This document shows, piece after piece, positions 22,600 through 29,628 of a DNA stretch of 40,604 nt. Made by a program: the position numbers and the translations under genes. The notes under the pieces were generated by a model. It saw only the letters and a program-made list of their open reading frames with translations. It was not told the DNA's origin and did not search any database. Within the stretch, counting starts at the first letter, position 1, and every line of letters begins with the position of its first letter. This stretch comes from Thermoleophilia bacterium (GTDB lineage: Bacteria > Actinomycetota > Thermoleophilia > Gaiellales > Gaiellaceae), in the NCBI GenBank assembly GCA_023382435.1, contig JAHDVS010000004.1:49292-89895 (forward strand). The letters are read 5' to 3'.

Positions 22600-24875
22600 T
22601 GGTTCCCCTCCCGGGTCGCCGTCCACACGCGTTCCGGCGTCATCGGTAGTTGCCGGACCGGCGTGCCGATCACGTTGCGGATCGCATTCGCGATCGCCCC
22701 CGAGGTGGCCACGCACGGCGGCTCCCCGATCCCCTTCGATCCCTTCGGGCCGGCGTTCGCGGTCGGCGTCTCGACCCAGGCGATCTCGATCTCCGGGGCG
22801 TCCGCGGCTGTCGTCAGCTTGTAGTCGAGCAGGTACGGGTTGCGCTGCCTGCCCTCCGCGTCGATCTGCGTGCCCTCGGTCAGGGCCTGGCCGATCCCCA
22901 TCACGACGCCTCCCGTCACCTGCCCGTTGGCGCCCATCGGGTTGACGATCACGCCGGAGTCGTGGGCCGCGGCAACCTTGAGGACCCGCACGACGCCGGT
23001 CTCGCGGTCGACCTTGACGTGCGCTGCCTGGGTGATCAGCTGCGGCGCGAGGAACGACTCCATGCCGAGTCGCCCGACGCAGCCCTCCGCGTCGCACTCG
23101 GGCGCCTCCGGAACGTCGCCCGAGCCCTTGCCGTGGAAGGGGCCGCCCTCGCCGACCAGGTCGACGATCGTCACGGATGTTTCAGGCGCGCCCTTGACGC
23201 GCGCCTCCCCGTCGACGAGCTCGACGTCCTCCCGGTCGACCTCGAGCTTCGCCGCCGCCGCGTCCAGGAGCTGCTCTCTCACCTCGACCGCGGCCGCGAT
23301 CGCCGCCCGGCCGCTGTTGAACGTCGTCTGGGAGCCGCAGGAGCCCATGTCCCACGGGGCCGCGTCGGTGTCCTGGTAGAGCAGGGAGAAGTCGCCGGGG
23401 CTCATCCCGAGCTGCTCGGCCACGAGGATCGGAAACGCCATCACCGCGCCGGTCCCGTTCTCTTGCGCGCCGGTGATGATCGTGCCGGTCCCGTCGCTGT
23501 GCAGCTGGACGTACGCTCCCGACGGGGCGCCGAAGCAGGGCCACCAGCCGCACGCGACGCCGATCGCCTCGTCCTCGGGGAGCTCGCGGCCGTAGCCGAT
23601 CATCTCGACAGCCCGCTCGAGCGTCTCCTTCATGCCGAGCTTCTCGAACACCTGGCGCGTCGGCCCCTCCGCCCCCTCCTCGATCAGGGTGCGGCGGCGC
23701 AGCTCGACCGGGTCGAGCCCGAGCGCGTGAGCCAGCTCGTCGATCTGCTGCTCGAGCGCCCAGCAGGTCTGCGGCGCCGTCGGGGCCCGGATCGAGCTCG
23801 ACGGCTGCGTGTTCGAGTAGTTCAGGGACGCCTCGACGAAGATGTTCTCCATCCGGTAGGGCCCGCACGCGTGCATCGCCGCCATCTGCGCGAAGAAGCC
23901 GCCCTCGCCGCAGTAGGCGCCCTTGTCGAGGACGAGCCGGCCGCGGTGGGCGACGATCGTGCCGTCTGCCTTCGCGCCGGTCTCGAGCTCGATCACCATC
24001 CCCTCGCGGCGGTGGTCGACCGCCACGAACTCCTCGCGGCGCGAGAAGACGAGCTTGACGGGACGGCGGGCCGCGCGGGCGAGCGCCGCAACGTGGCCCT
24101 CGAAGTGGAAGTCGCACTTGGCGCCGAAGCCGCCGCCCAGGAGCGGCACGACGATGCGCACGCTCGACTCGGGGATCTCGAGCACGGTCGCGACGCCGGC
24201 ACGGGCGGCGTAGGGCACCTGCGTCGAGGACCACACGGTCACCCGGTCGCCGTGCCACTCGGCGATCACGGCGCGCGGCTCGATCGGCACGCCCTGCGAG
24301 CAGTCGGTCGTGTAGCGCCCCTTGACGACGACGTCGGCTTCGGCCATGGCCGCGTCGGCGTCGCCCTTGACGATCGTGGAGTAGCCGATCCGGTTGCCGT
24401 CACGCCCCATCGTGTCGTCGCCCGAGTCGGACTCCCAGTCCTCGTGGACGAGCGGGGCGCCCTCCGCGGCCGCGAAGTCGACGACCGGCTCGAGCCGCTC
24501 GTACTCGACGTCGATCAGGGACACCGCTTGCTCGGCCAGCTCGGCCGTCAGCGCGGCCACGCCGGCGATGACGTCTCCCTCCCACAGCACCTTGTCCTTC
24601 GCGAACAGGCGGCGATCCTGCACCATGCCGCCGTACTTGACGTCCGGGACGTCCTCGTGCGTGAGGACGGCGAGCACGCCCGGGAGCGCCCGGGCCTTCG
24701 AGACGTCGACGCGCGTGATCCGCGCGTGCGCGTGATCCGCGTAGCGGAGCTTAGCGTGCGCCTGACCGGTCAGGTTCAGGTCGGCCGTGTAGCGGCCGAG
24801 GCCCGTGACTTTCTCCTTCCCGTCGGGCCGGATGAACAGCGCCTCGGCGGCGCGTGGCTCCTCTACCGTCGCCAC
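22596..24875 (-). CDS. Xanthine dehydrogenase-family molybdopterin-binding large subunit
   Basis: 759 aa from GTG 24875 (VATVEEPRAAEALFIRPDGK), chosen for the AGGAGG just upstream; an upstream ATG would add 21 unlikely residues. Signatures: VTGLGRYTADLNLTGQAHAK, PLLGGGFGAKCDFHFEGHVA, the substrate-side SIRAPTAPQTCWALEQQID, MGSCGSQTTFNSGRAA, and the catalytic Glu in GSKGIGEPPCVATSGAIANA. It lacks the AYxCSFR motif of form I CO dehydrogenase, so it is not coxL form I. It hydroxylates an unknown heterocycle, aldehyde or similar substrate using Mo-cofactor. Confidence 0.93.
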   Translation of the reverse strand: MATVEEPRAAEALFIRPDGKEKVTGLGRYTADLNLTGQAHAKLRYADHAHARITRVDVSKARALPGVLAVLTHEDVPDVKYGGMVQDRRLFAKDKVLWEGDVIAGVAALTAELAEQAVSLIDVEYERLEPVVDFAAAEGAPLVHEDWESDSGDDTMGRDGNRIGYSTIVKGDADAAMAEADVVVKGRYTTDCSQGVPIEPRAVIAEWHGDRVTVWSSTQVPYAARAGVATVLEIPESSVRIVVPLLGGGFGAKCDFHFEGHVAALARAARRPVKLVFSRREEFVAVDHRREGMVIELETGAKADGTIVAHRGRLVLDKGAYCGEGGFFAQMAAMHACGPYRMENIFVEASLNYSNTQPSSSIRAPTAPQTCWALEQQIDELAHALGLDPVELRRRTLIEEGAEGPTRQVFEKLGMKETLERAVEMIGYGRELPEDEAIGVACGWWPCFGAPSGAYVQLHSDGTGTIITGAQENGTGAVMAFPILVAEQLGMSPGDFSLLYQDTDAAPWDMGSCGSQTTFNSGRAAIAAAVEVREQLLDAAAAKLEVDREDVELVDGEARVKGAPETSVTIVDLVGEGGPFHGKGSGDVPEAPECDAEGCVGRLGMESFLAPQLITQAAHVKVDRETGVVRVLKVAAAHDSGVIVNPMGANGQVTGGVVMGIGQALTEGTQIDAEGRQRNPYLLDYKLTTAADAPEIEIAWVETPTANAGPKGSKGIGEPPCVATSGAIANAIRNVIGTPVRQLPMTPERVWTATREGNQ

Positions 24876-24976
24876 TGTGCCTCCTCCTTGCCTCGGACTC
24901 GTGGGCCCAGCAATCGTGACCGCTGCGGGCGCGCCCATACTAACCGAGTGCTACGGCGTCCGGCTCGCCCTCCACG

Positions 24977-26065
24977 TTACGCGGCGCGGACGAGCAGCGC
25001 GAGATCGCCGCGCTCGAGCATGACCCGCCAGATCCCGGCGTTTGCCTCCTCGGCGAGCTCGCCCTGGATCAGGATCGCCCGTTCCCCGACGAGCCGCACG
25101 CTGAGGTCGGTGAAGATCTCCCCGAACGTCGTCTCCGGGTCGCCGGCGAGGGCGGCTCCGGGGAGGCCGCCGGCGACGGCGTCCAGGTCGGCCTCCGCAT
25201 CGGCGGCCTGCTGGTAGACGAGCACGATCCGCACGGTGCGACCGTCGTTGCCGCCGTCGTCGAGACCGACCGCGATCGTGGCGGCCACCCGCTCGACCAG
25301 GGGCTCGGCGCCGCCCGATCGGGGCCGGGCGAGCTCGGCCGGCCGGATCGCCGCTGCGGTCACGACGCCGAGCGAGCGCGCCGCGAGCATGATGTTGTCG
25401 TCGCCAGCGAACGTCTCGGCCGGCTCGACCGCCGCTTTCGCCAGCTTCGTGGTCGACGCCGCGATCAGCCGGGTCGGGGTCACGATCACGCGGGCCAGCG
25501 AGCTTCGTGCGAGCTCCCCGACGGGGCTCTCCAGGTCGACCGCGCCGTCCTTGCCCCGCCGCAGCAGGTCGCCTTGCCGCTTGTAGCCGCGGTCGAGGAG
25601 CCGGCTCTGGATGTTCGCGGGCTTGAACGTCCCCGTGATCACCGCGATCTCGACCGGGTGGTAGCCGCCGGCGACGAAGCGGTCGGCGCCTCCGAGCCCG
25701 AACCCGTACGCCCTCCGCCACAGGGGCCCGTTGGCGCCGGCGAGGGCATCCGGAAGCCAGACCCCCTGAAGGGCGAGGCCGAACGCCTCGGCGCGCGGGT
25801 AGGCGGAGCGCAGCCGGTCGAGGTCACCGAACAGGACCTGCTGGGCGACCGCGTCGTCGACCGGAAGCAGCGCGAGCGCGTTCTCGAGCGGCGTGGCGAC
25901 CGGCTCGGGAATCGCGGACTCGGCCGGCGTCGGCTCCTCGCTGCCCCCGCAGCCCGTGACGAGTCCGCCGAGCAGGATCGCCGCCAGGGCGAGCATGGCG
26001 AGCCTGGGGCTTGCGGCCCGGCTTCTGAGCCGGTAGAAGAGGGACACCGTGACCATTCTGCTCAT
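24977..26065 (-). CDS. Lipoprotein of unknown function
   Basis: 362 aa if started at ATG 26065, which has AGGAGG four bases upstream; ATG 26056 or GTG 26047 are possible too. Signal RLAMLALAAILLGGLVTGCG ends in a clear lipobox. The mature part begins GGSEEPTPAESAIPEPVATP and continues with a mixed alpha/beta domain (LPVDDAVAQQVLFGDLDRLR, EIAVITGTFKPANIQSRLLD). No family recognised. It precedes the molybdenum hydroxylase operon by 101 bp on the same strand. Its 5' end overlaps a divergent small ORF, see the TatA-like peptide. Confidence 0.8.
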   Translation of the reverse strand: MSRMVTVSLFYRLRSRAASPRLAMLALAAILLGGLVTGCGGSEEPTPAESAIPEPVATPLENALALLPVDDAVAQQVLFGDLDRLRSAYPRAEAFGLALQGVWLPDALAGANGPLWRRAYGFGLGGADRFVAGGYHPVEIAVITGTFKPANIQSRLLDRGYKRQGDLLRRGKDGAVDLESPVGELARSSLARVIVTPTRLIAASTTKLAKAAVEPAETFAGDDNIMLAARSLGVVTAAAIRPAELARPRSGGAEPLVERVAATIAVGLDDGGNDGRTVRIVLVYQQAADAEADLDAVAGGLPGAALAGDPETTFGEIFTDLSVRLVGERAILIQGELAEEANAGIWRVMLERGDLALLVRAA

Positions 26066-26189
26066 TTTCCTCCTCGTGGTCGTCCTCCTGCTCGTTCTCC
26101 TGAACACGAAGCGCTGGGCCGGGCTCGCGCGGGGCGCGAAGGCGGCGCGCAAGGGCCTCGAGGAGGAGATCAAGCCCGGCGAGGACTAG
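26049..26189 (+). CDS. 46-aa TatA-like small membrane protein
   Basis: GTG 26049 with AGAGGGAC six bases upstream. Product: one hydrophobic helix (VTILLIFLLVVVLLLVLLNT) followed by an amphipathic basic helix (KRWAGLARGAKAARKGLEEE) and an acidic end. That is the TatA plan of helix, hinge and amphipathic helix, but the FG hinge is replaced by NT, so a Tat function is uncertain. It overlaps the divergent lipoprotein start by 17 bp, so the start of one of the two may be further in. Confidence 0.6.
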   Translation: MTILLIFLLVVVLLLVLLNTKRWAGLARGAKAARKGLEEEIKPGED

Positions 26190-26310
26190 CCTCGCTTCGA
26201 GGCTCGATCGAACGTCGCCAGGGAGGTCTCGAGCGCGGCCGCGTCGAGCCCTCGCCCGATCAGGAAGCGCCCGGCGTCGCGGGGGCGGATCCTGGCCAGT
26301 CCGAGGGGGG
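26186..26310 (-). pseudogene. C-terminal fragment of an unidentified protein
   Basis: The minus strand reads LARIRPRDAGRFLIGRGLDA then AALETSLATFDRASKRG and stops at TAG 26188-26186, which overlaps the stop of the TatA-like ORF in CTAG. It is protein-like, but no start codon precedes it, and palindromic repeats begin about 40 bp upstream. Probably the end of a gene lost by repeat insertion. Confidence 0.35.
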
Positions 26311-26351
26311 CTGGGCGCGTGGGGGCGGGGGCGTGCTGGTGTCGGGTTCCC

Positions 26352-26423
26352 GGGCCGGACAGGTCCGGCCCCTACGGGTTCGGGGTGTGCTCGTCGGCGT
26401 AGGGGCGGGTCATGACCCGCCCC
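26352..26423. repeat. Pair of GC-rich palindromes (GGGGCGGG family)
   Basis: GGGCCGGAC (26352-26360) and GTCCGGCCC (26363-26371) form one hairpin. At 26402-26423 an 11-bp arm GGGGCGGGTCA is followed at once by its complement TGACCCGCCCC, preceded by GTA as at 19276. The 26311-26438 stretch holds these elements and no gene that I can see. Confidence 0.75.
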
Positions 26424-26438
26424 GGGCGGCCCCGGTAC

Positions 26439-26531
26439 CTACCGGGCCTTGAGCTTGCGCTTCTCGCGGGCCTTCTTCTTGCGCTGGCGGTCGGCCCGCC
26501 AGCGGCGAATGGATCTGGAGCCTCTGGCCAC
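26439..26531 (-). CDS. 30-aa extremely basic peptide, ribosomal-protein-like
   Basis: GTG 26531 to TAG 26439. The product is VARGSRSIRRWRADRQRKKK then AREKRKLKAR: 16 Arg/Lys in 30 residues. Such short polybasic peptides resemble small ribosome-associated proteins (for example bS22/Thx-type), but I cannot name one and no Shine-Dalgarno is visible. It is divergent from the hydrolase at 26568 with 36 bp between. Confidence 0.45.
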   Translation of the reverse strand: MARGSRSIRRWRADRQRKKKAREKRKLKAR

Positions 26532-26567
26532 GAAGGGGACTCTAGCGAAGGCTGGTACGTTTCGGTC

Positions 26568-27827
26568 GTGCCGCTCGAGCCGAGCCGGACCGTGGCCGAG
26601 CTCCGGGAGCTCCGGGAGCTGACCGGGGACGCGGAGGGCGCCCAGCGCGTCTGCTGGACGGACACGTGGGCTCGCGCCCGCGCGTGGATGCGCGAGAAGC
26701 TGGGGGAGCTGCCCGTCGAGGTCGAGATCGACGAGGCGGGGAACCAGTGGGCGACGCTGCGCGGCGGGTCGGAGCGGGCGGTGCTGATCGGGGGTCACAT
26801 TGACTCGGTTCCGAACGGCGGGTGGCTCGACGGCGCGTTGAATGTCCTGGCGGGGCTCGAGGTGCTGCGCCGGCTCGCCGGGGAGGGCACCCCTCCCGTG
26901 AGCGTCCGTCTCGTCGACTGGGCCGACGAGGAGGGCGCGCGATTCGGGCGCAGCCTGCTGGGCTCGAGCGCGTGCTCTGGCACGATGGCCGACCAGGAGC
27001 ACCTGCGCACGCTCACGGACCGCGATGGGATCGCGCTTCCCGACGCCCTCGTCGAGCACGGGGTCGAGCTCGACCGGATGCTCGAGGCAGGGCGGCAACT
27101 CGACTCGGCCGCGGCGTACCTCGAGCTGCACATCGAGCAGGGGCCAGTGCTCGAGTCGCTCGGCTTGCCGCTGGGCGCGGTGTTGGGGACGTTCGGCGTC
27201 GAGCGCCACCGGATCGTGTTCCGTGGTCAGGCCGCGCACGCGGGCTCGACGCCGATGGAGCAGCGCCGTGATGCGCTCGCCGGGGCGGCTCGGCTCGAGC
27301 TCGAGCTGCGGGAGATCGCCCGGCGGGCCGGCGGAGGCGCCGTCTGCACCATGGGCGGCGTCGTCACGAAGCCCGGGATCGCGACGTCCGTCGTCGAGGA
27401 GGCTACCTGCCTGCTCGACCAGCGCCACCTCGACGCCGGAACGCTCGCCACGATGCTCGGCGAGGCCCGGGCGGCGAGCGAGCGGTTCGCAGTGGAGGAA
27501 GGACTCGAGGTGGAATGGGAGCCGATCTGGGGGATCCAGCCGATCCTGTTCGACGAGACGCTGTTCGGGTTCTGCGACGATGCGATCCGGGAGGTCGTGG
27601 GGGCCTCCCATCGTCTTTCGAGCGGCCCGCTGCACGACGCTGCCGAGACTGCTCGGGCCGGAGTCCCGACGGTCATGATGTTCGCCCAGAGCCTCCGCGG
27701 GCTCTCGCACACCAAAGCGGAGGACACGCGCCCGGAGCACATCGAGCTGTCCGTCCGCGCGCTCGATCGGCTCGCTGACCGTGCCATTGCCTGGGTCGCC
27801 GGCGGCGGCGGGCGCTCCTCCACCTGA
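26568..27827 (+). CDS. M20-family allantoate/N-carbamoyl-L-amino-acid amidohydrolase
   Basis: 419 aa from GTG 26568 (VPLEPSRTVAELRELRELTG); the frame is open upstream but that part overlaps the palindromes and the basic peptide. Metal-binding motifs of the hydantoinase/carbamoylase M20 group: IGGHIDSVPNGGWLDGALNV, DWADEEGARFG, ELHIEQGPVLESLGLPLGAV, the dimer-domain GQAAHAGSTPMEQRRDAL, and a C-terminal SGPLHDAAE then SLRGLSHTKAEDT. It removes a carbamoyl or ureido group from an L-amino acid or allantoate. Exact substrate not decidable. Confidence 0.92.
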   Translation: MPLEPSRTVAELRELRELTGDAEGAQRVCWTDTWARARAWMREKLGELPVEVEIDEAGNQWATLRGGSERAVLIGGHIDSVPNGGWLDGALNVLAGLEVLRRLAGEGTPPVSVRLVDWADEEGARFGRSLLGSSACSGTMADQEHLRTLTDRDGIALPDALVEHGVELDRMLEAGRQLDSAAAYLELHIEQGPVLESLGLPLGAVLGTFGVERHRIVFRGQAAHAGSTPMEQRRDALAGAARLELELREIARRAGGGAVCTMGGVVTKPGIATSVVEEATCLLDQRHLDAGTLATMLGEARAASERFAVEEGLEVEWEPIWGIQPILFDETLFGFCDDAIREVVGASHRLSSGPLHDAAETARAGVPTVMMFAQSLRGLSHTKAEDTRPEHIELSVRALDRLADRAIAWVAGGGGRSST

Positions 27828-27971
27828 GCGCGGTACCGTCACTCGCCCGGGGGAGGCCGCTCGCGGGGATTCCGCTTACTCTTGTACACGATGGATCGCC
27901 GCTGCCACGACAGAAACTGACGGCGTTTCGCAGTCGCGTAACGGAGGTAAGCGGGGGCCGGTCGCGAACTC

Positions 27972-28007
27972 CACGCGGTGGCGGGTCTCCGGCCCCGCCA
28001 CCGCGTG
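27972..28007. terminator. 14-bp perfect hairpin downstream of the hydrolase
   Basis: CACGCGGTGGCGGG (27972-27985) and CCCGCCACCGCGTG (27994-28007) pair fully around the loop TCTCCGGC. It lies 145 bp after the hydrolase stop and before the convergent 27-aa peptide ORF. No T-tract follows, so a factor-assisted terminator or a structured element is possible. The rest of 27828-27971 shows nothing I can assign. Confidence 0.5.
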
Positions 28008-28046
28008 CGAGCGTTGACAGAACGTGCTAGGTTCCGACCTCTCGAC

Positions 28047-28130
28047 CTACGGGCCCCACGGGGCCTTGCCGAGAAAAGCCGCAAGCATCCCAAGGGACGC
28101 TGCAAGCGTCAGAAGACGAATCCTGAACAT
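28047..28130 (-). CDS. 27-aa hydrophobic signal-like peptide, candidate pheromone precursor
   Basis: ATG 28130 to TAG 28047, divergent from and 81 bp upstream of the XRE/TPR regulator. The peptide starts MFRIR, continues as a hydrophobic core (LLTLAASLGMLAAFLG) and ends KAPWGP. The basic start, hydrophobic middle and short polar tail resemble Firmicutes pheromone precursors exported by Sec or PptAB-like routes. AAAGGA lies 11-16 bases upstream and TATACT (28197-28192) is a possible -10. Its position beside a TPR receptor is the main argument; it may also be a plain small membrane peptide or chance. Confidence 0.45.
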   Translation of the reverse strand: MFRIRLLTLAASLGMLAAFLGKAPWGP

Positions 28131-28169
28131 ACCGGGACCATCCTTTTGTCCGAAGTGGCAACGGGATAG

Positions 28170-28199
28170 CCCCGGGCCCGGGGAATAACCGAGTATAGA
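28170..28199. promoter_or_regulatory. Divergent promoter region with 14-bp palindrome
   Basis: CCCCGGGCCCGGGG (28170-28183) is a perfect palindrome. Next to it AGTATAGA gives TATAGA (28194-28199) as a possible -10 for the regulator on the plus strand, and TATACT (28197-28192) as a -10 toward the small peptide on the minus strand. Regulator translation starts at 28212 behind AGGGGGG. Possible operator; unproven. Confidence 0.4.
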
Positions 28200-28211
28200 C
28201 CAGGGGGGCAG

Positions 28212-29516
28212 ATGCCGCGACAAAAGTCAACACACGTCGACAGCCCCGAAGCGGTCGGGCGGCGGCTTCGGGCAGCACGTGAGCGGGTCGGTCTCAGCCA
28301 GCGGCAGCTCTCGTTCCAGGGCTGCTCCCCCGCCTACATCTCGCGGATCGAGGCCGGCGAGCGGATTCCGTCGCTCCAGCTGTTGCGCGAGCTCGGCCGC
28401 CGCCTGGGCGTCAGCGAGGACTTCCTCGCCACCGGCGAGGAGCGGCCGCGGGGTCGGTCGCCCCTGCTCGTGGACGCCGAGCTGGCGCTGCGCCTCGACG
28501 ACGTCGAGTCGGCGCGGCCGCTGTACGAGCGGCTGCTCGCCGAGGCGACAGCCGACACCGAGCGCGCGGACGCCCTCGAGGGGCTTGGGCGGATCGCCGT
28601 ACGCGACGGTCGCGAGGCGGAGGCGATCGAGCTGCTCGAGCGCGCGCTCGAGCTCGCCGGCGGCGATCCCGCCGCGCGGCCGTCGCTCGCCGAGACGCTC
28701 GGGCGCGCGTACGGGACGCTGGGTGAGCTGGCGCCGGCGATCGCGATCTTCCACCACTGCGTCGAGCGCTTCGAGGGAGACGGCGACCCCGTGCGCTACG
28801 TGCGCTTTGCCTGCCTGCTCGGCTACGCCCTCACGGACAGCGGCAGCTTCGCCGAGGCCGAGCGCGTCGTCGCCCGCGCGCTCGAGGTGGGGCGCGAGGT
28901 CGAGGATCCGTACACCCGTGCGCGCCTCTACTGGTCGCGCTCGCGGCTCCTCGTCGAGCAGGGCCAGGCTGGCCAGGCGCAGAGCTATGCGTTGCGCGCG
29001 CTCGAGACGCTGCGGGCGACCGAGGACACCTACGCGCTTGCGCGTGCGCACCAGCTGCTCGCGGGTATCTACCTGGACGCCGGACGCGCGTCGGAGGCGG
29101 CCGACCTCCTGCGCGACGGCTGGCCGCTGATCACGGCGACCGCCTCACCGGTCGAGGTCGCGCACTACCGCGTCGAGGAGGCCCGGGCACTTGCCGCGCT
29201 CGGCCGGCAGGAGGAGGCGGCGGCGCTCGCGATGGAGATCACCCCCCGGCTCGGCGAGGCCGAGCCGCTCGAGGGAGGCCGCGCGTTCGTGATCCTCGGC
29301 GGTATCTTCGGCGATCTCGGCGACCCGGCCCGGGCGCGCGAGCTCTACGAGCTCGCGATCGAGCTGCTCGAGGCGCAGCCGCCGACCCGGCATCTCGTCG
29401 AGGCCTACAAGGGCCTCGCGCAGCTGCTCGAGGCAGAGGGGCGGCCGGACGAGGCGCTCGGGACCCTCAAGAGGGCGCTCGGGGTTCAGGAGCGGGCCGG
29501 CAGGGCCCTGACGTAG
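28212..29516 (+). CDS. XRE-family HTH regulator with TPR domain (RRNPP-like architecture), copy 1
   Basis: 434 aa from ATG 28212. Residues 12-75 form an XRE helix-turn-helix (VGRRLRAARERVGLSQRQLS, CSPAYISRIEAGERIPSLQL, LGVSEDFLATG). Residues 85-430 are about eight TPR-type helical pairs (ARPLYERLLAEATADTERAD, GREAEAIELLERALELAG and so on). This is the layout of RRNPP peptide receptors, in which the TPR superhelix binds a short peptide and changes DNA binding, but similar proteins in actinobacteria are mostly uncharacterised. A 27-aa signal-like peptide is encoded divergently. A second copy of similar layout is at 36346-37665. Confidence 0.88.
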   Translation: MPRQKSTHVDSPEAVGRRLRAARERVGLSQRQLSFQGCSPAYISRIEAGERIPSLQLLRELGRRLGVSEDFLATGEERPRGRSPLLVDAELALRLDDVESARPLYERLLAEATADTERADALEGLGRIAVRDGREAEAIELLERALELAGGDPAARPSLAETLGRAYGTLGELAPAIAIFHHCVERFEGDGDPVRYVRFACLLGYALTDSGSFAEAERVVARALEVGREVEDPYTRARLYWSRSRLLVEQGQAGQAQSYALRALETLRATEDTYALARAHQLLAGIYLDAGRASEAADLLRDGWPLITATASPVEVAHYRVEEARALAALGRQEEAAALAMEITPRLGEAEPLEGGRAFVILGGIFGDLGDPARARELYELAIELLEAQPPTRHLVEAYKGLAQLLEAEGRPDEALGTLKRALGVQERAGRALT

Positions 29517-29628
29517 CACGCCGCGACGGTCGACGCCGCGGCGTCGGGTATGATTGCGGCGGGCAGGGGGTCTGCCCGCTGCGCGCCTCACCCATCTGAT
29601 TCCTGGCGGCGCGCCTGCCTTGCGTCAC

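Noticed and set aside
22596-24875. Form I aerobic CO dehydrogenase (coxL)
   Set aside because: The AYxCSFR active-site motif is absent; the sequence at the corresponding place is SIRAPTAPQ, so only a general molybdenum hydroxylase call is safe.
28014-28033. TTGACA at 28014 with TAGGTT as promoter
   Set aside because: Only 8 bp separate the boxes, and no -10 is found at 16-18 bp.
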